From Enterococcus alishanensis (GTDB lineage Bacteria; Bacillota; Bacilli; Lactobacillales; Enterococcaceae), in assembly GCF_019218635.1 (NCBI RefSeq), contig NZ_JAHUZB010000002.1, positions 616,867 through 680,866 of the forward strand: a stretch of DNA of 64,000 bases, in the 5' to 3' direction. Each line of letters starts with the position of its first letter. Positions within the stretch are counted from its first letter, which is position 1. The notes beneath the pieces are model-generated. The model made no database searches, was not told where the DNA came from, and saw only the letters and a list, made by a program, of their open reading frames with translations. Shown here piece after piece: positions 1 through 12,520 of this stretch. The translations under genes were made by a program, and so were the position numbers.

Positions 1-135
1 TACTAATAATTCAACTTCTTCACCAGGTAGTGCATTTTCTACAAACAATGCAAAACCGTCAATATGGGCCACACCCATTCCTTCATAAGTTAAATCATCA
101 ATCACTATTGTGTAGGTTTCATTTTTTTTAATCAA
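1..135 (-). CDS. RlmCD/TrmA-type 23S rRNA (uracil-5-)-methyltransferase, N-terminal fragment
   Basis: The window cuts this minus-strand gene after 45 codons. It would start at a TTG at 135, preceded by AAGGAG seven bases upstream. The visible residues (start LIKKNETYTIVIDDLTYEG, then GMGVAHIDGFALFVENALPG) match the TRAM RNA-binding domain that begins RumA/RlmCD 23S rRNA m5U methyltransferases. In Bacillus the order gatCAB, yerQ (dagK), yefA (rlmCD) is the same, which supports the call. The catalytic SAM-binding part lies outside the window. It is separated from dagK by a terminator hairpin. Confidence 0.7.
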   Translation of the reverse strand, partial: MIKKNETYTIVIDDLTYEGMGVAHIDGFALFVENALPGEEVELLV

Positions 136-201
136 TATTTTTCTCCTTCGTTGTTGAATGCTTCAATCATTTTAATGAATCTGCCGTCAAATTGCAAGAT
201 G

Positions 202-230
202 AAAAAACGACTCTGTCCAAACAGAGCCGC
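202..230 (-). terminator. Rho-independent terminator after dagK
   Basis: Read on the minus strand, a GCTCTGT/ACAGAGT hairpin with a TTGG loop is followed by six T, just after the dagK stop. It separates the gatCAB-dagK transcript from the methyltransferase gene. Confidence 0.7.
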
Positions 231-236
231 TAATTG

Positions 237-1265
237 TTATTTTTGATCATCTGGAGTATCTTTATCTTCTTCTTGTAACTTTTCAAACTCTTTAACTAAT
301 TCTTGACCTGCCTCTTGCTCTTCAAGTTCATCTTCTCCTTGAATAGCAGCATCAGAAATTTCATCAGTGTTAGCAAAAAATTCAATATGTTGATGTAAAT
401 TTTCAAAACGCATCGGCGCGTCACCACCATACTCGCCATCTAAATTAATCATCATTCGTTTATTTTCATCTTCAACAGATGCTTCTAAAAAACTAGTTTT
501 AACGTAAAGAACTTTCGGATCATTCACATGTTTCCCACCATTAATTACTAAAGTAATCAAACGGACAATTTCAAATAAATTAGCTGTTTTTACGACAATC
601 AAAGAAAACTTTCCATCATCTAACATTGCATCTGGTGCAATTGTTTCAAAACCACCAATAGAATTTGTCAGTCCCAAGAAAAACATTGAAACATCACCCT
701 GATATTCGCCGCCCTCATATTTCAAATCCACTTTAATGGGTTTGATTCGGGGTAACATTTCCGCACCTTTAGCAATGTAAGCTAAATAACCAAAAATACT
801 TTTTAGCTCTGAAGGCACTTCGTAAGTTAACTCGGTTAAGTAACCAGCAGCTGCAATATTTATAAAGTAAGTATCATTCGCCTTACCGATATCCATTTTG
901 ACAGTCTGTTCTTTTTGGATCACTTCAGCTGCGGCTTTTACATTGTTGCGGGGAACTTTTAAAGCTCTAGCATAATCATTGGTTGTACCGGCTGGTATGA
1001 TCGCAATTTTAGGACGTTTTTCCAAACCTGCGATACCATTGACAACTTCATTGATTGTGCCATCTCCACCTGCAGCAACAATTAAACTAAATCCTGCTTT
1101 GGCAGCTCGAGTCGCTTCATTTTTGGCTGAATCAGGCTCTGCTGTCGTGGCAAAGGCGCTGGTTTCATAACCGGCTTGTTCGATTGCTACTAAAATATCG
1201 GCAAGGTTATTCCGTAAAATTTCTTTACCGGATACTGGATTATAAATTAATCGTGCTTTTTTCAC
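237..1265 (-). CDS. dagK: Diacylglycerol kinase (DgkB/DagK family lipid kinase)
   Basis: Soluble lipid kinase that phosphorylates diacylglycerol to phosphatidate, recycling diacylglycerol released during lipoteichoic acid synthesis at the membrane face. The 342-aa product has the DAGK catalytic domain with GGDGT at residues 66-70 and the downstream PAGTTNDYAR loop, both diagnostic of the DgkB/YegS family. The start is GTG at 1265 with AAGGAG seven bases upstream. The last ~40 residues form an unusually acidic Glu/Asp-rich tail of low complexity. It sits 13 bp downstream of gatB in the gatCAB transcript, the conserved Firmicutes arrangement, and ends at its own terminator. Confidence 0.92.
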   Translation of the reverse strand: MKKARLIYNPVSGKEILRNNLADILVAIEQAGYETSAFATTAEPDSAKNEATRAAKAGFSLIVAAGGDGTINEVVNGIAGLEKRPKIAIIPAGTTNDYARALKVPRNNVKAAAEVIQKEQTVKMDIGKANDTYFINIAAAGYLTELTYEVPSELKSIFGYLAYIAKGAEMLPRIKPIKVDLKYEGGEYQGDVSMFFLGLTNSIGGFETIAPDAMLDDGKFSLIVVKTANLFEIVRLITLVINGGKHVNDPKVLYVKTSFLEASVEDENKRMMINLDGEYGGDAPMRFENLHQHIEFFANTDEISDAAIQGEDELEEQEAGQELVKEFEKLQEEDKDTPDDQK

Positions 1266-1278
1266 AGTTGGGCTCCTT

Positions 1279-2709
1279 CTAGCGTTTGGCTAATTCTTCT
1301 TGCAACAATTTGTTTACCACACCTGGGTTGGCTTTTCCTTTAGTAGCTTTCATGATTTGCCCAACCAAGAAACCAACAGCACGATCTTTACCATTTTTAA
1401 AATCATCGACTGATTGTTGGTTGTTATCTAAAACTTCATTAATCATTGGCAACAATTGTGCAGGATCTGAAAGTTGAACTAAGCCTTTCTGTTCAACAAC
1501 TGTTTTTGCATCGCCACCGTTTTCTATTAATTCCCGGAAAACTTTTTTAGCAATTTTAGAACTGATCGTGCCATCATTGATTAAAGTAATCATACCAGCC
1601 AAATTATTTGGTGTTAATTTTGTTTGATTTAATTCTATTTTTTCGCTGTTTAAATAAGCGGAGACTTCGCCCATTAACCAGTTAGAGGCTAATTTAGCAT
1701 CTGCACCTTCTGTTAAAGTACTTTCGAAGAAATCAGACATTTCTTTACTTTGGGTAAGTACCATTGCATCGTATTCTGGTAATTCTAATTCTTCTATATA
1801 GCGAACACGACGAGAAGCTGGCATTTCAGGTAATTCTTCCCCTACTTTTTGAATCCATTCATCATCAATGACAAATTTAGGAATATCTGGTTCAGGGAAA
1901 TAACGGTAATCACTAGAACCTTCTTTAACCCGCATTAAAACAGTTTTGTTGGTTCCTTCATCATAACGGCGTGTTTCTTGTTGAATGGTACCACCAGATA
2001 ATAAAACTTTGGTTTGACGTTGTACTTCAAAAACCAAACCTTTTTTTACAAAGCTAATTGAGTTTAAATTTTTCAATTCTGTTTTTGTTCCAAATTCTTC
2101 TTGTCCATAGGGACGTAAAGAAATATTGGCGTCACAGCGCATTGAGCCTTCTTCCATTTTAACATCAGAAACACCAGTAAATTGAATGATTGAGCGTAAA
2201 GCATCTAAATAAGCATACGCTTCTTCTGGCGAACGCATATCGGCTTCAGATACAATTTCAATTAATGGTGTGCCTTGACGGTTCAAATCGACATAAGAAT
2301 ATCCACCGATACCATGCATATTTTTACCAGCATCTTCTTCTAAATGAACTCGTTCGATCCGGATTTTCTTCTTTTTACCATTTACATCAATTTCAATCCA
2401 ACCATCATGACCGATTGGTTCATCAAATTGAGAAATTTGGTAAGCTTTGGGATTATCGGGATAAAAATAGTTTTTACGGTCAAAATGCATATGTTTTGAA
2501 ATTTGGCAGTTTAAAGCTAAGGCTGCTTTCATACCAAATTCAATCGCTGCCTTATTCATTACTGGTAAAACGCCAGGATAACCCCAGTCAATAATATCAG
2601 TATTTGTATTTGGCTCTGCACCGAAATGAGCTGGTGCTGGAGAAAAGATTTTAGAGTTTGTTTTTAATTCTACATGGACTTCAAGCCCGATGACTGTTTC
2701 TAAATTCAT
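1279..2709 (-). CDS. gatB: Asp-tRNA(Asn)/Glu-tRNA(Gln) amidotransferase subunit B
   Basis: GatB binds the misacylated tRNA and carries the kinase active site that activates Glu-tRNA(Gln) or Asp-tRNA(Asn) before amidation. At 476 aa it has full family length: the N-terminal cradle domain starting with [12 protein letters not shown], the conserved [11 protein letters not shown] segment mid-protein, and a C-terminal YqeY-like tRNA-binding tail containing [17 protein letters not shown]. The ATG overlaps the gatA stop by one base (TAATG), with a G-rich Shine-Dalgarno inside the gatA end. Together with gatA and gatC it makes the heterotrimer, which such bacteria need in place of a glutaminyl-tRNA synthetase; a tRNA-Gln gene lies at the other end of the window. 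Confidence 0.97.
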   Translation of the reverse strand: MNLETVIGLEVHVELKTNSKIFSPAPAHFGAEPNTNTDIIDWGYPGVLPVMNKAAIEFGMKAALALNCQISKHMHFDRKNYFYPDNPKAYQISQFDEPIGHDGWIEIDVNGKKKKIRIERVHLEEDAGKNMHGIGGYSYVDLNRQGTPLIEIVSEADMRSPEEAYAYLDALRSIIQFTGVSDVKMEEGSMRCDANISLRPYGQEEFGTKTELKNLNSISFVKKGLVFEVQRQTKVLLSGGTIQQETRRYDEGTNKTVLMRVKEGSSDYRYFPEPDIPKFVIDDEWIQKVGEELPEMPASRRVRYIEELELPEYDAMVLTQSKEMSDFFESTLTEGADAKLASNWLMGEVSAYLNSEKIELNQTKLTPNNLAGMITLINDGTISSKIAKKVFRELIENGGDAKTVVEQKGLVQLSDPAQLLPMINEVLDNNQQSVDDFKNGKDRAVGFLVGQIMKATKGKANPGVVNKLLQEELAKR

Positions 2710-4178
2710 TAATCGTTACCCCCTAAAATCACAGGTTTTTGTTTATGGAAATCTGTTGCTTGTTCAAAAGCGTAAGCCGCTTTATACATCGTGTTTTCGT
2801 CAAAATGTTTACCAATTAATTGTAACCCAACTGGTAGACCTTCAGAAAATCCTGCTGGAATTGACATTCCTGGTAAACCTGCTAAATTGACTGGAATAGT
2901 TAATATATCGTTCATGTACATAGTAATTGGATCATTAATATTTTCGCCGATTCCAAAGGCAACAGTTGGTGCAGTTGGCCCAATGATTAAGTCATAATCT
3001 GCAAAAACTTTATTAAAATCTTCTTTTATCAAAGTACGAACTTGACCAGCCTTTTTGAAGTATGCATCGTAATAACCAGCAGATAGTGAGAAAGTCCCTA
3101 GCATAATCCGACGTTTCACCTCTTCACCAAAGCCTTCACTCCGTGAATTGACATATACATCTTCTAAATCTTCTACTTTTTCTGAACGGAAACCGTAACG
3201 AATACCATCAAACCGTTGTAAGTTTGAACTTGCTTCGGATGAAGCAATAATATAGTACACTTGTACGCCATATTTTGAATGAGGTAAACTAACTTCTTCA
3301 ACTGTGGCACCCAATGCTTTAAAAGTTTCAACGGCTTTTTGAATTGATTCTCTGACACCCGCATCAATTCCTTCACCTAAATATTCTTTCGGTAAAGCAA
3401 TTTTCATTCCTTTAATGTCACCAGTTAAACCAGCTGCAAAATCTGGGACAGAAGCACCAGATGATGTACCATCTTTTTCGTCATAGCCAGAAATAGCATT
3501 TAAAACTAACGCATTGTCTTTAACATTACGTGTAAATGGTCCAATTTGATCTAATGATGAAGCAAAAGCAATTAAACCAAAACGAGAAACCCGGCCATAA
3601 GTTGGTTTCATGCCGACAATGCCGTTAAATGATGCCGGTTGGCGAATTGAACCACCAGTATCACTACCAAGAGAAGCAGGTACTTGTCCCGCAGCAACAG
3701 CAGCTGCTGAACCACCAGAAGAACCACCAGGAACTTTAGAATGATCCCAAGCATTTTTCGTTTTTTTGAAATAAGAGGTCTCAGTTGAACCACCCATCGC
3801 AAATTCATCCATATTTAATTTTCCAACTGGGATCAAATCATTTGCATAGATTTTTTCCATTACTGTTGCATCATAAATTGGGTTGAAGTTAGACAATATT
3901 TTTGACGCAGCAGTTGTTAAAATATCCTTGGTTACGATATTATCTTTGATTCCAATCGGAATTCCTGCTAATACATTATCTTCGGAAATACCTTTCAGGT
4001 CGATAGCTTTCGCTTCTTCCAATGCTTTGTCTTCATTTAAAGTAATAAAAGCTTCAACTTTTTCTTCAGTTGCCTTAATCCGATCAAAGGTTTCTTTTGT
4101 CAAATCAGTAGCTGTAATTTCTTTTGAAACTAGCAGGCTGTGTAATTCTTCAATTGATTTATCAAATAATTTTTCCAT
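2709..4178 (-). CDS. gatA: Asp-tRNA(Asn)/Glu-tRNA(Gln) amidotransferase subunit A
   Basis: The amidase subunit hydrolyses glutamine and channels ammonia to GatB. The 489-aa sequence has the amidase-signature fold with a complete Ser-cisSer-Lys triad: Lys78 in GIPIGIKDN, Ser153 in the [10 protein letters not shown] loop and Ser177 in GSDTGGS. Start ATG at 4178 follows GGAGGGG and overlaps the gatC stop by one base. Both neighbours overlap by single bases, so the three subunits are translationally coupled. Confidence 0.97.
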   Translation of the reverse strand: MEKLFDKSIEELHSLLVSKEITATDLTKETFDRIKATEEKVEAFITLNEDKALEEAKAIDLKGISEDNVLAGIPIGIKDNIVTKDILTTAASKILSNFNPIYDATVMEKIYANDLIPVGKLNMDEFAMGGSTETSYFKKTKNAWDHSKVPGGSSGGSAAAVAAGQVPASLGSDTGGSIRQPASFNGIVGMKPTYGRVSRFGLIAFASSLDQIGPFTRNVKDNALVLNAISGYDEKDGTSSGASVPDFAAGLTGDIKGMKIALPKEYLGEGIDAGVRESIQKAVETFKALGATVEEVSLPHSKYGVQVYYIIASSEASSNLQRFDGIRYGFRSEKVEDLEDVYVNSRSEGFGEEVKRRIMLGTFSLSAGYYDAYFKKAGQVRTLIKEDFNKVFADYDLIIGPTAPTVAFGIGENINDPITMYMNDILTIPVNLAGLPGMSIPAGFSEGLPVGLQLIGKHFDENTMYKAAYAFEQATDFHKQKPVILGGND

Positions 4179-4483
4179 TATGCGCCTGCCCCTCCATCAT
4201 CAATAATTGCTGGTACTTTAATGAATCCATCTTCAGATTCTGGTACGTTTTTCATTAGTTCTTTTCGCGACCAACCATCATGGGCCACATCTTCTCTCAT
4301 TACATTTACTGTTTCGACAACATTTGAAGTTATTTCGACACCTTCAGTATCTACTTCACTTAGTTGTTCTACCATATCAATAATTTTTCCTAATTGATCA
4401 GTAAATCCAGTTAATTCATCAGCGGAAAAAGAAAGTTTTGCTAATTTCGCAACATGCTGGACTTGTTCTTCGTTAATTGCCAT
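4178..4483 (-). CDS. gatC: Asp-tRNA(Asn)/Glu-tRNA(Gln) amidotransferase subunit C
   Basis: Small 101-aa subunit that wraps around GatA and stabilises its contact with GatB. It has the family hallmarks: N-terminal [16 protein letters not shown] and a C-terminal [14 protein letters not shown] segment. First gene of the gatCAB-dagK transcript. Upstream lies a minus-strand -10-like TATGAT near 4530, without an obvious -35 partner, after the ligA terminator. Confidence 0.95.
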   Translation of the reverse strand: MAINEEQVQHVAKLAKLSFSADELTGFTDQLGKIIDMVEQLSEVDTEGVEITSNVVETVNVMREDVAHDGWSRKELMKNVPESEDGFIKVPAIIDDGGAGA

Positions 4484-4563
4484 AATATCCCTACTTTCAA
4501 TGTGTTTGCTAATATTGACTCATTTTATCATATCTTTTTAAGAATGCGCACTTTTTCTCGTCG

Positions 4564-4609
4564 AAAAAACGATAGCGAGTCTATGATACTCAATAGTTCT
4601 TGCTATCGT
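4564..4609 (-). terminator. Terminator after ligA
   Basis: On the minus strand ACGATAGC pairs with GCTATCGT across a ~25-base loop and runs into six T. It closes the pcrA-ligA transcript ahead of gatC. Confidence 0.65.
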
Positions 4610-4642
4610 CAACTGTCTTTCTGAAAAAAATATGAGTTTTTG

Positions 4643-6679
<2,037 letters not shown>

Positions 6680-6715
6680 TTATTTTGCTTAAGTAATTTA
6701 TTGACACATTTTTAA

Positions 6716-8950
6716 TTAAATTTTTTCAATTGGAGCAAAGGCGGCCAATAAACGTTTAATTCCTTGTTGGGGAAATGCAACATCTAATTCTATATCTTGA
6801 GCATTTCCACTAACTTTTACGACAGTACCAGTTCCCCATTTTTTATGGGCAACCTTATCACCTAATTGCCAAGCTACATTTTCTCCACCAGAAGCTTGTT
6901 TACTTTGAACTGCTGGTTTGGTAGCATGCTGATACTTGGGTTTTTGATAAGATTGGAATGGACTATTTGATTTTGTTGGTTGCGCCTGAATACCCGTTTG
7001 GTTTAATAGACTGTCATCAATTTCTGCCACAAAACGAGAGGGAGAATTGTATTGAGTCTTACCATATAAAGTTCGTGAAAAAGCATTAGTCAAGTACAAT
7101 TGGTTTTCTGCTCGTGTAATCCCAACATAGGCCAAACGACGTTCTTCTTCTAATTGCGCTTCTTCCATTAAAGAACGACTTGATGGAAAAATTTTCTCTT
7201 CCATTCCGACTAAAAAGACCACTGGGAATTCTAATCCTTTTGCGGCATGTAGTGTCATTAATGTTACTTGTGCGCTTTCTTCTTGATAATCATCTAAGTC
7301 TGAAACCAAAGCTAAATCATTTAAAAAGACGGCTAGTTTTTCTTCTGGTTGATCACCATCCTCAACAGCTTGCTGAGATCGTTTATCAAATTCTTGCGTA
7401 ACAGATCTAAATTCCTCTAAGTTTTCTAGTCGCGATTCTGCTTCTAAAGTACGCTGATTTTTCAGCTCGGCTAAATAACCGGTTTTTTCTAAAATTTGAT
7501 CTACTAAATCCGTCACTGGCAAATAAATAATCATTTCTTGGAATTGGCGAATCATTTCTCCAAATTCAGCCAAATTGCGACCAGCTTTACCTGATATATT
7601 AGCTAAATCGACATTTTGAGCAGCTTCTACCAAAGACCAGTCATGAATAGCTGCAAACTCCCGTAATTTATCAACTGAGCTTGGACCAATTCCCCGCTTT
7701 GGTACATTGACAATTCGCTCAAAACTCACCGCATCTCTTGGATTATTAATAATATTTAAGTAAGCAATAATATCCTTGATTTCTTTGCGATCATAGAACT
7801 TGTGACCACCCACCATAGTATAAGGAACATTAGCTTTAACTAAAGTATCTTCAATTACACGAGATTGTGCATTGGTCCGATACAACACTGCAAAATCATT
7901 AAAATTACGATTATTTTGATGCATTTGATTACGGATTTCACTAACGATAAACTGTGCTTCATCTCGTTCACTGTCAGCACGATAATAAGTAATTTGTTCC
8001 CCTGATTGATTATCAGTCCACAAATCTTTTGGCCGCCGATTAGAATTGTTTTGAATTACTTCATTGGCTGCCTGTAAAATATTTTGTGTAGAGCGATAAT
8101 TCTGCTCCAATAAAATCACACTGGCATTAGGATAATCTTTTTCAAAATCCAAAATATTTTGCATGTCAGCACCACGCCAACCGTAGATACTTTGATCCGC
8201 ATCACCAACAACGCATAAATTTTTGAAACGAGCGGCTAAAAGATTAACCAAAGTGTATTGAGCATGGTTCGTATCTTGATACTCATCCACATGCAAATAG
8301 TGGAATTTATTTTGATAATAAGTTAAGACATTTTCATGTTCAGAAAACAACCGAATTGTATTCATAATCAAATCGTCAAAGTCCATACTTTGATTATTAC
8401 GCAAAGCTTTTTGGTAAGATTCATAACACCGAGCGACAATTTCTTCAAAAAAAGAGCCTTGCATTTCAGCATATTGATCCGGTGTAATTAACTCATTTTT
8501 CGCATTACTGATCGTCCCTAAAATTGAACGGGGATCATATTTTTTTGGATCAATATTAAGATCCTTTAAAATACGTTTCATCAAGGAGAGTTGGTCAGAG
8601 CCATCTAAAATTGTGAAATTCCGGTCATAACCAATCGCATCGACATCTCTTCTTAAAATTCGCACACACATGGAGTGAAAAGTTGAAACCCAGACATCTT
8701 CCCCACCTTTTCCTAAAATAGCATTGACCCGCTCTTTCATTTCACGAGCAGCTTTATTGGTAAAAGTGATCGCTAAAATATTCCAAGGATTAACTTCTTT
8801 TTCTTCTATTAAGTAGGCAATACGGTGAGTTAAAACCCGCGTCTTCCCACTACCGGCGCCAGCCATAATTAAAAGCGGGCCTTCTGTATGAAGCACCGCT
8901 TCTTTTTGCTTTGGATTAAGTCCAGTTAAAAGTTCTTGCTTATTTGGCAT
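6716..8950 (-). CDS. pcrA: ATP-dependent DNA helicase PcrA (UvrD family)
   Basis: Superfamily 1A 3'-5' helicase acting in repair and in clearing RecA or replication barriers. 744 aa with Walker A GAGSGKTR at residues 31-38, Walker B/DEYQDTN, QNYRS (motif IV region), [11 protein letters not shown] and VGITRA motifs, plus the C-terminal Tudor-like tail ([12 protein letters not shown]) that contacts RNA polymerase in PcrA. Start ATG at 8950 with GAAAGGAAG upstream. First gene of pcrA-ligA, divergent from clcA. Confidence 0.97.
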   Translation of the reverse strand: MPNKQELLTGLNPKQKEAVLHTEGPLLIMAGAGSGKTRVLTHRIAYLIEEKEVNPWNILAITFTNKAAREMKERVNAILGKGGEDVWVSTFHSMCVRILRRDVDAIGYDRNFTILDGSDQLSLMKRILKDLNIDPKKYDPRSILGTISNAKNELITPDQYAEMQGSFFEEIVARCYESYQKALRNNQSMDFDDLIMNTIRLFSEHENVLTYYQNKFHYLHVDEYQDTNHAQYTLVNLLAARFKNLCVVGDADQSIYGWRGADMQNILDFEKDYPNASVILLEQNYRSTQNILQAANEVIQNNSNRRPKDLWTDNQSGEQITYYRADSERDEAQFIVSEIRNQMHQNNRNFNDFAVLYRTNAQSRVIEDTLVKANVPYTMVGGHKFYDRKEIKDIIAYLNIINNPRDAVSFERIVNVPKRGIGPSSVDKLREFAAIHDWSLVEAAQNVDLANISGKAGRNLAEFGEMIRQFQEMIIYLPVTDLVDQILEKTGYLAELKNQRTLEAESRLENLEEFRSVTQEFDKRSQQAVEDGDQPEEKLAVFLNDLALVSDLDDYQEESAQVTLMTLHAAKGLEFPVVFLVGMEEKIFPSSRSLMEEAQLEEERRLAYVGITRAENQLYLTNAFSRTLYGKTQYNSPSRFVAEIDDSLLNQTGIQAQPTKSNSPFQSYQKPKYQHATKPAVQSKQASGGENVAWQLGDKVAHKKWGTGTVVKVSGNAQDIELDVAFPQQGIKRLLAAFAPIEKI

Positions 8951-9042
8951 GCAAAACTTCCTTTCATCATTTCAATCTCACCCATTATAACATCTAAAAA
9001 AGAGGGATAAAACTGACAACCCTTAACTTATGAAATATTCTC

Positions 9043-9071
9043 TTGAATTTCTGAAAAAACAGAGCTAAATT
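9043..9071 (+). promoter_or_regulatory. Candidate sigma-A promoter of clcA
   Basis: TTGAAT at 9043-9048 and TAAATT at 9066-9071 are separated by exactly 17 bp and sit 27 bp before the clcA start, ahead of an AGGAGG ribosome site. Confidence 0.5.
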
Positions 9072-9097
9072 AAATAAGGCATTAGGAGGTGAAACAA

Positions 9098-10739
9098 ATG
9101 AAAGAACACGAAATAAAAAAATTAGATCATACAAAATTAGTATTCATTTTAAAAGGATTAATCATTGGTGGTATTTCTGGGATCATCGTAAGTCTCTTTC
9201 GATTATTGATTGAGGTAGCAGGTGAAAAAATTGTTGGGATTTATTTATTTTTGCAAATTCACCGTTGGTACATCATTCCCTGGCTGATTCTCATGATATT
9301 TTGTGCAATTTTTGTTGGGAAAATTGTTCAATCGGAGCCTGATATTAAAGGAAGCGGGATTCCGCAAGTTGAAGGAGAACTACAGGGGGAAATCCATCAA
9401 AATTGGTTCGCTGTCTTATGGAAAAAATTCTTAACAGGTGTCCTCTCAGTTGGCTCAGGTTTATTTCTAGGTCGAGAAGGTCCGTCTATTCAACTAGGAG
9501 CAACAGTTGGCCAAGGATTTGGGCATTTTTTTAAAGCCACCCCAGCTGAAAAGAAAATTTTCATTTCCAGTGGTGCTGCTGCCGGATTATCAGCTAGGAG
9601 CAACAGTTGGCCAAGGATTTGGGCATTTTTTTAAAGCCACCCCAGCTGAAAAGAAAATTTTCATTTCCAGTGGTGCTGCTGCCGGATTATCAGCTGCCTT
9701 TAATGCACCCGTGGCTGGACTATTATTTGTTCTCGAAGAAATTCATCATAGCTTTTCACCACTCATGTGGATTACATCCTTAACTGCTGCATTAAGTGCC
9801 AATCTTATTTCATTAAATTTTTTTGGTTTAAAACCGGTTCTATTTTTTTCTGAAGTCCCTTCGTTACCTTTAAAATATTATGGACATTTAATTCTTTTAG
9901 GTGCCTTACTAGGGATATTTGGCTTCATCTATCAAAAGGTACTATTGTCCTTAGCTAGTTGGTATCAAAAAACACATTTACCAGAATTTTTATACGGATT
10001 GATTCCTTTTATCCTAATTATTCCCATTGGAATTTTTTTCCCTCACTATCTTGGTGGTGGGAATCAAATTATTATTTCTTTAGGTCTAAACAACTTCTCG
10101 ATGCAATTTTTATTAGGCTTATTTCTTTTGCGTTTTGTTTTTTCGATGATTTCTTATGGAGCAAGCTTACCAGGAGGAATATTTTTACCGATTTTGACAT
10201 TAGGAGCTATTATAGGCGCCATATACGGCACTTTAATTCATCAATTTTTTGGCGTTGAAAGTATCTATATTCGTGATTTTGCAATTTTTGCAATGGCAGC
10301 ATACTTCACTGCGATTGGAAAAGCACCATTGACCGCCATCATTCTAGTTACAGAAATGGTCGGCAACATAACACATTTGATGCCTTTAGCCGTTTGTTCC
10401 TTATGTGCATATATTATGAATGACTGGTTAGGTGGTAACCCGATTTATGAATCTCTGTTGGAACGCTTGGTTAAACACAATAGTCCCAGTATTACTGGTA
10501 TTAAAACAGTTTTTGAATTTCCTGTTAATGCCGAGAGTAATTTAGATGGTATCTTGGTTCGCGATTTTAATTGGCCACAAGAAATGTTACTAATCTCGAT
10601 TCTACGTGGATCAAATGAACTTTTAACTCATGGTGATACCGTCATGAAAGCCGGCGATATTTTAATGATTTTAACCGACGAAGGTAATCTATCTAACATC
10701 AGAAAATCAATTACAACCTATTCGCAACTAAACCAATGA
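9098..10739 (+). pseudogene. clcA: ClC-family chloride channel/transporter, frameshifted by a 100-bp tandem duplication
   Basis: ClC proteins exchange Cl- for H+ or conduct Cl- across the membrane. Start ATG 9098 has AGGAGG eight bases upstream (a GTG at 9089 overlaps that site and is less likely). The first frame carries GSGIPQVE and GREGPSIQLGA, the two ClC selectivity signatures, then runs into a stop at 9634 after 12 aberrant residues. A second frame continues to 10739 with AAFNAPVAGLLFVLEE, further membrane helices and a C-terminal TrkA-C-like domain. The break is a perfect 100-bp tandem copy at 9494-9695, not a multiple of three. Removing one copy gives one 1542-nt frame (513 aa), a normal length for ClC with a regulatory C-terminus. 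As read, no full-length protein is made; the event looks recent since the copies are identical. Confidence 0.9.
9494..9695 (+). repeat. Perfect 100-bp tandem direct repeat inside clcA
   Basis: Bases 9494-9595 recur exactly at 9594-9695 (offset 100, sharing the two bases CT). The flanks differ immediately outside (CAACTAGG against CAGCTAGG on the left, CAGCTGCC against CAGCTAGG on the right), consistent with slippage at a CT microhomology. Two identical copies shift the frame by +1. Confidence 0.97.
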
Positions 10740-10759
10740 CCGTAATCATTGGTTTTTTT
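10731..10759 (+). terminator. Terminator of clcA
   Basis: AACCAATGA pairs perfectly with TCATTGGTT around a six-base loop and is followed by seven T. The clcA stop codon lies in the left arm. Confidence 0.85.
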
Positions 10760-10796
10760 CTTAAAAATGTTTATGGACGTTTTTGAATGTTTTTGA

Positions 10797-10825
10797 TTGA
10801 TTAGGTCATTTAATTGTGCTATGAT
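10797..10825 (+). promoter_or_regulatory. Promoter of the fruRKA operon
   Basis: TTGATT at 10797-10802 and TATGAT at 10820-10825 with a 17-bp spacer, 20 bp ahead of fruR. Just upstream (10764-10798) the T-rich motif TGTTT recurs (ATGTTTATGGACGT, then TTTTTGAATGTTTTTGATTG), which may be operator half-sites for the DeoR-type repressor encoded next. Confidence 0.65.
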
Positions 10826-10845
10826 GTTTTTGAGGAGGAATGGAA

Positions 10846-11598
10846 ATGCTTACAGAAGAGCGACGAAAAAAAATACTAGAATTATTAGATGAACATAATG
10901 TTGTGAAATCTCAAGATTTAATGAATCGTTTACAGGCTTCAGAGTCAACCATTCGTCGTGATTTGCAAGAATTAGAAGATGATGGTCATTTAAAGCGAGT
11001 TCACGGTGGTGCAACGAAAATGCAATTTTTAGATGATGAGCCTGCCTTCTCTGAAAAATCATTCAAAAACATTCAACAGAAACAAGCAATTGCAAAATTA
11101 GCCAGTCAAGAAATTGATGATGGCGATATTATTTATTTAGATGCAGGAACAACAACAATCGAACTTATTCCTTATTTAAAAGATATTGTCGTCACTGTTG
11201 TGACCAATTCAGTTGGTCTGGCTGCAAAATTAGTTGAACATCAAATCAACACAATTGTTTTAGGCGGCCGAATCAAATTAAAAACTGATGCTGTTATCGG
11301 CTCTCAAGCGATGGCGCAACTGAGTCAATATCGTTTTGATAAAGCCTTTGTCGGAACTAATGGTATTTCAATAAAAACCGGCTACACCACGCCAGATCCT
11401 GAAGAAGCAGCACTAAAACGACTAGCTATCCAACAGTCCGAAAAAGCATTTATTTTGGCAGATTATTCTAAATTTAATCAAACAACATTTGTTCAAATTA
11501 CTAAACTTTCTGAAGCAATCATTCTCACTGATCGATGTCCGACTGAACTTTACACTGACATCGCTAAACAAACTACTATTAAGGAGGTTTCTGTATGA
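10846..11598 (+). CDS. fruR: DeoR-family transcriptional regulator of the fructose operon
   Basis: Repressor expected to respond to fructose-1-phosphate and control its own operon. 250 aa: N-terminal DeoR winged helix (LTEERRKKILELL ... ASESTIRRDLQELEDDG, then KRVHGGA) followed by the DeoR-C sugar-phosphate sensor domain (YLDAGTTTIELIPYL, VVTNSVGLA). I chose ATG 10846 over ATG 10840 because GGAGG ends seven bases before it and family members begin MLTEER. Its stop overlaps the fruK start (ATGA). Confidence 0.9.
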   Translation: MLTEERRKKILELLDEHNVVKSQDLMNRLQASESTIRRDLQELEDDGHLKRVHGGATKMQFLDDEPAFSEKSFKNIQQKQAIAKLASQEIDDGDIIYLDAGTTTIELIPYLKDIVVTVVTNSVGLAAKLVEHQINTIVLGGRIKLKTDAVIGSQAMAQLSQYRFDKAFVGTNGISIKTGYTTPDPEEAALKRLAIQQSEKAFILADYSKFNQTTFVQITKLSEAIILTDRCPTELYTDIAKQTTIKEVSV

Positions 11599-12509
11599 TT
11601 TATACAGTGACACTAAATCCTTCTATTGACTATATTGTACATGTAGATCAGTTGAAGATTGGCGATATCAATCGCATGAAAAATGATTTTAAATTACCTG
11701 GCGGAAAAGGAATTAATGTTTCACGAATTTTGGCAAGGATCAATGTTCCTTCTACTGCCTTAGGTTTCATCGGCGGCTTTACTGGAAGCTTTATTAAAGG
11801 TTGGCTAAAAGAAGAGAATGTTCAAACCAATTTTACTGAAGTCAGTGACGATACGCGTATCAATATAAAACTAAAAGCAGTTGAAGAAACTGAAATAAAT
11901 GGCTTAGGCCCAGATGTTTCAACTGCAGAAATGTTACATCTAAAACAAATTTTAAAAGATGTCACCAAAGATGATGTAGTTGTCTTATCTGGTAGTAAAC
12001 CAGCCAGTGTGCCAACCGGCTTTTACCAAGAATTAATAGAAGTGATTAAGTCAACTGGTGCTGAATTTGTGATTGATACTACTGGAGCAGATTTAATGGA
12101 TGCTTTACCAAGCGGTCCACTTTTAGTGAAGCCTAACAATCACGAATTGGCTGAATTATACGAGACAACTTTTGATTCAGTGGAAGATATTTTCCCGTAC
12201 GGTGCAAAATTGTTAGCTACTGGTGCAAAACACGCACTTGTCTCAATGGCAGGTGATGGTGCTTTACTATTTACTGACGATGCCGTTTACTCAGCTAATG
12301 TATTAAAACGTTCAGTAAAAAATTCAGTTGGTGCTGGTGACTCAATGATTGCTGGTTTTGTTGGTGCTTTTGTTAAATCGAAAGACCCAATTGAAGCATT
12401 TAAATGGGGCGTCGCTTGCGGCAGTGCAACGACATTTTCAGATGATTTAGCAACAGCTGATTTCATTCAAGAATTATTACCTGAAGTTATTATTACTAAG
12501 GTGAAATAG
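11595..12509 (+). CDS. fruK: 1-phosphofructokinase
   Basis: Phosphorylates the fructose-1-phosphate delivered by FruA to fructose-1,6-bisphosphate in the cytoplasm. 304-aa PfkB-family kinase: IYTVTLNPSIDYIV at the N terminus, first signature GGKGINVSRIL near residues 36-46, and the second signature with catalytic Asp in SVGAGDSM near residue 250. It overlaps fruR by four bases and has AAGGAGG within the end of fruR. fruA follows after 11 bp. Confidence 0.95.
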   Translation: MIYTVTLNPSIDYIVHVDQLKIGDINRMKNDFKLPGGKGINVSRILARINVPSTALGFIGGFTGSFIKGWLKEENVQTNFTEVSDDTRINIKLKAVEETEINGLGPDVSTAEMLHLKQILKDVTKDDVVVLSGSKPASVPTGFYQELIEVIKSTGAEFVIDTTGADLMDALPSGPLLVKPNNHELAELYETTFDSVEDIFPYGAKLLATGAKHALVSMAGDGALLFTDDAVYSANVLKRSVKNSVGAGDSMIAGFVGAFVKSKDPIEAFKWGVACGSATTFSDDLATADFIQELLPEVIITKVK

Positions 12510-12520
12510 GAGGAGAAAAA

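Noticed and set aside
9494..9695. CRISPR-like or insertion-sequence repeat in clcA
   Set aside because: Only two units with no spacers, no terminal inverted repeats and no transposase; it is a simple tandem duplication of coding sequence.
9507..10739. A separate 410-aa ClC protein starting inside the duplication
   Set aside because: No ribosome site precedes its first ATG and it lacks the N-terminal channel helices. It is the out-of-frame continuation of clcA.
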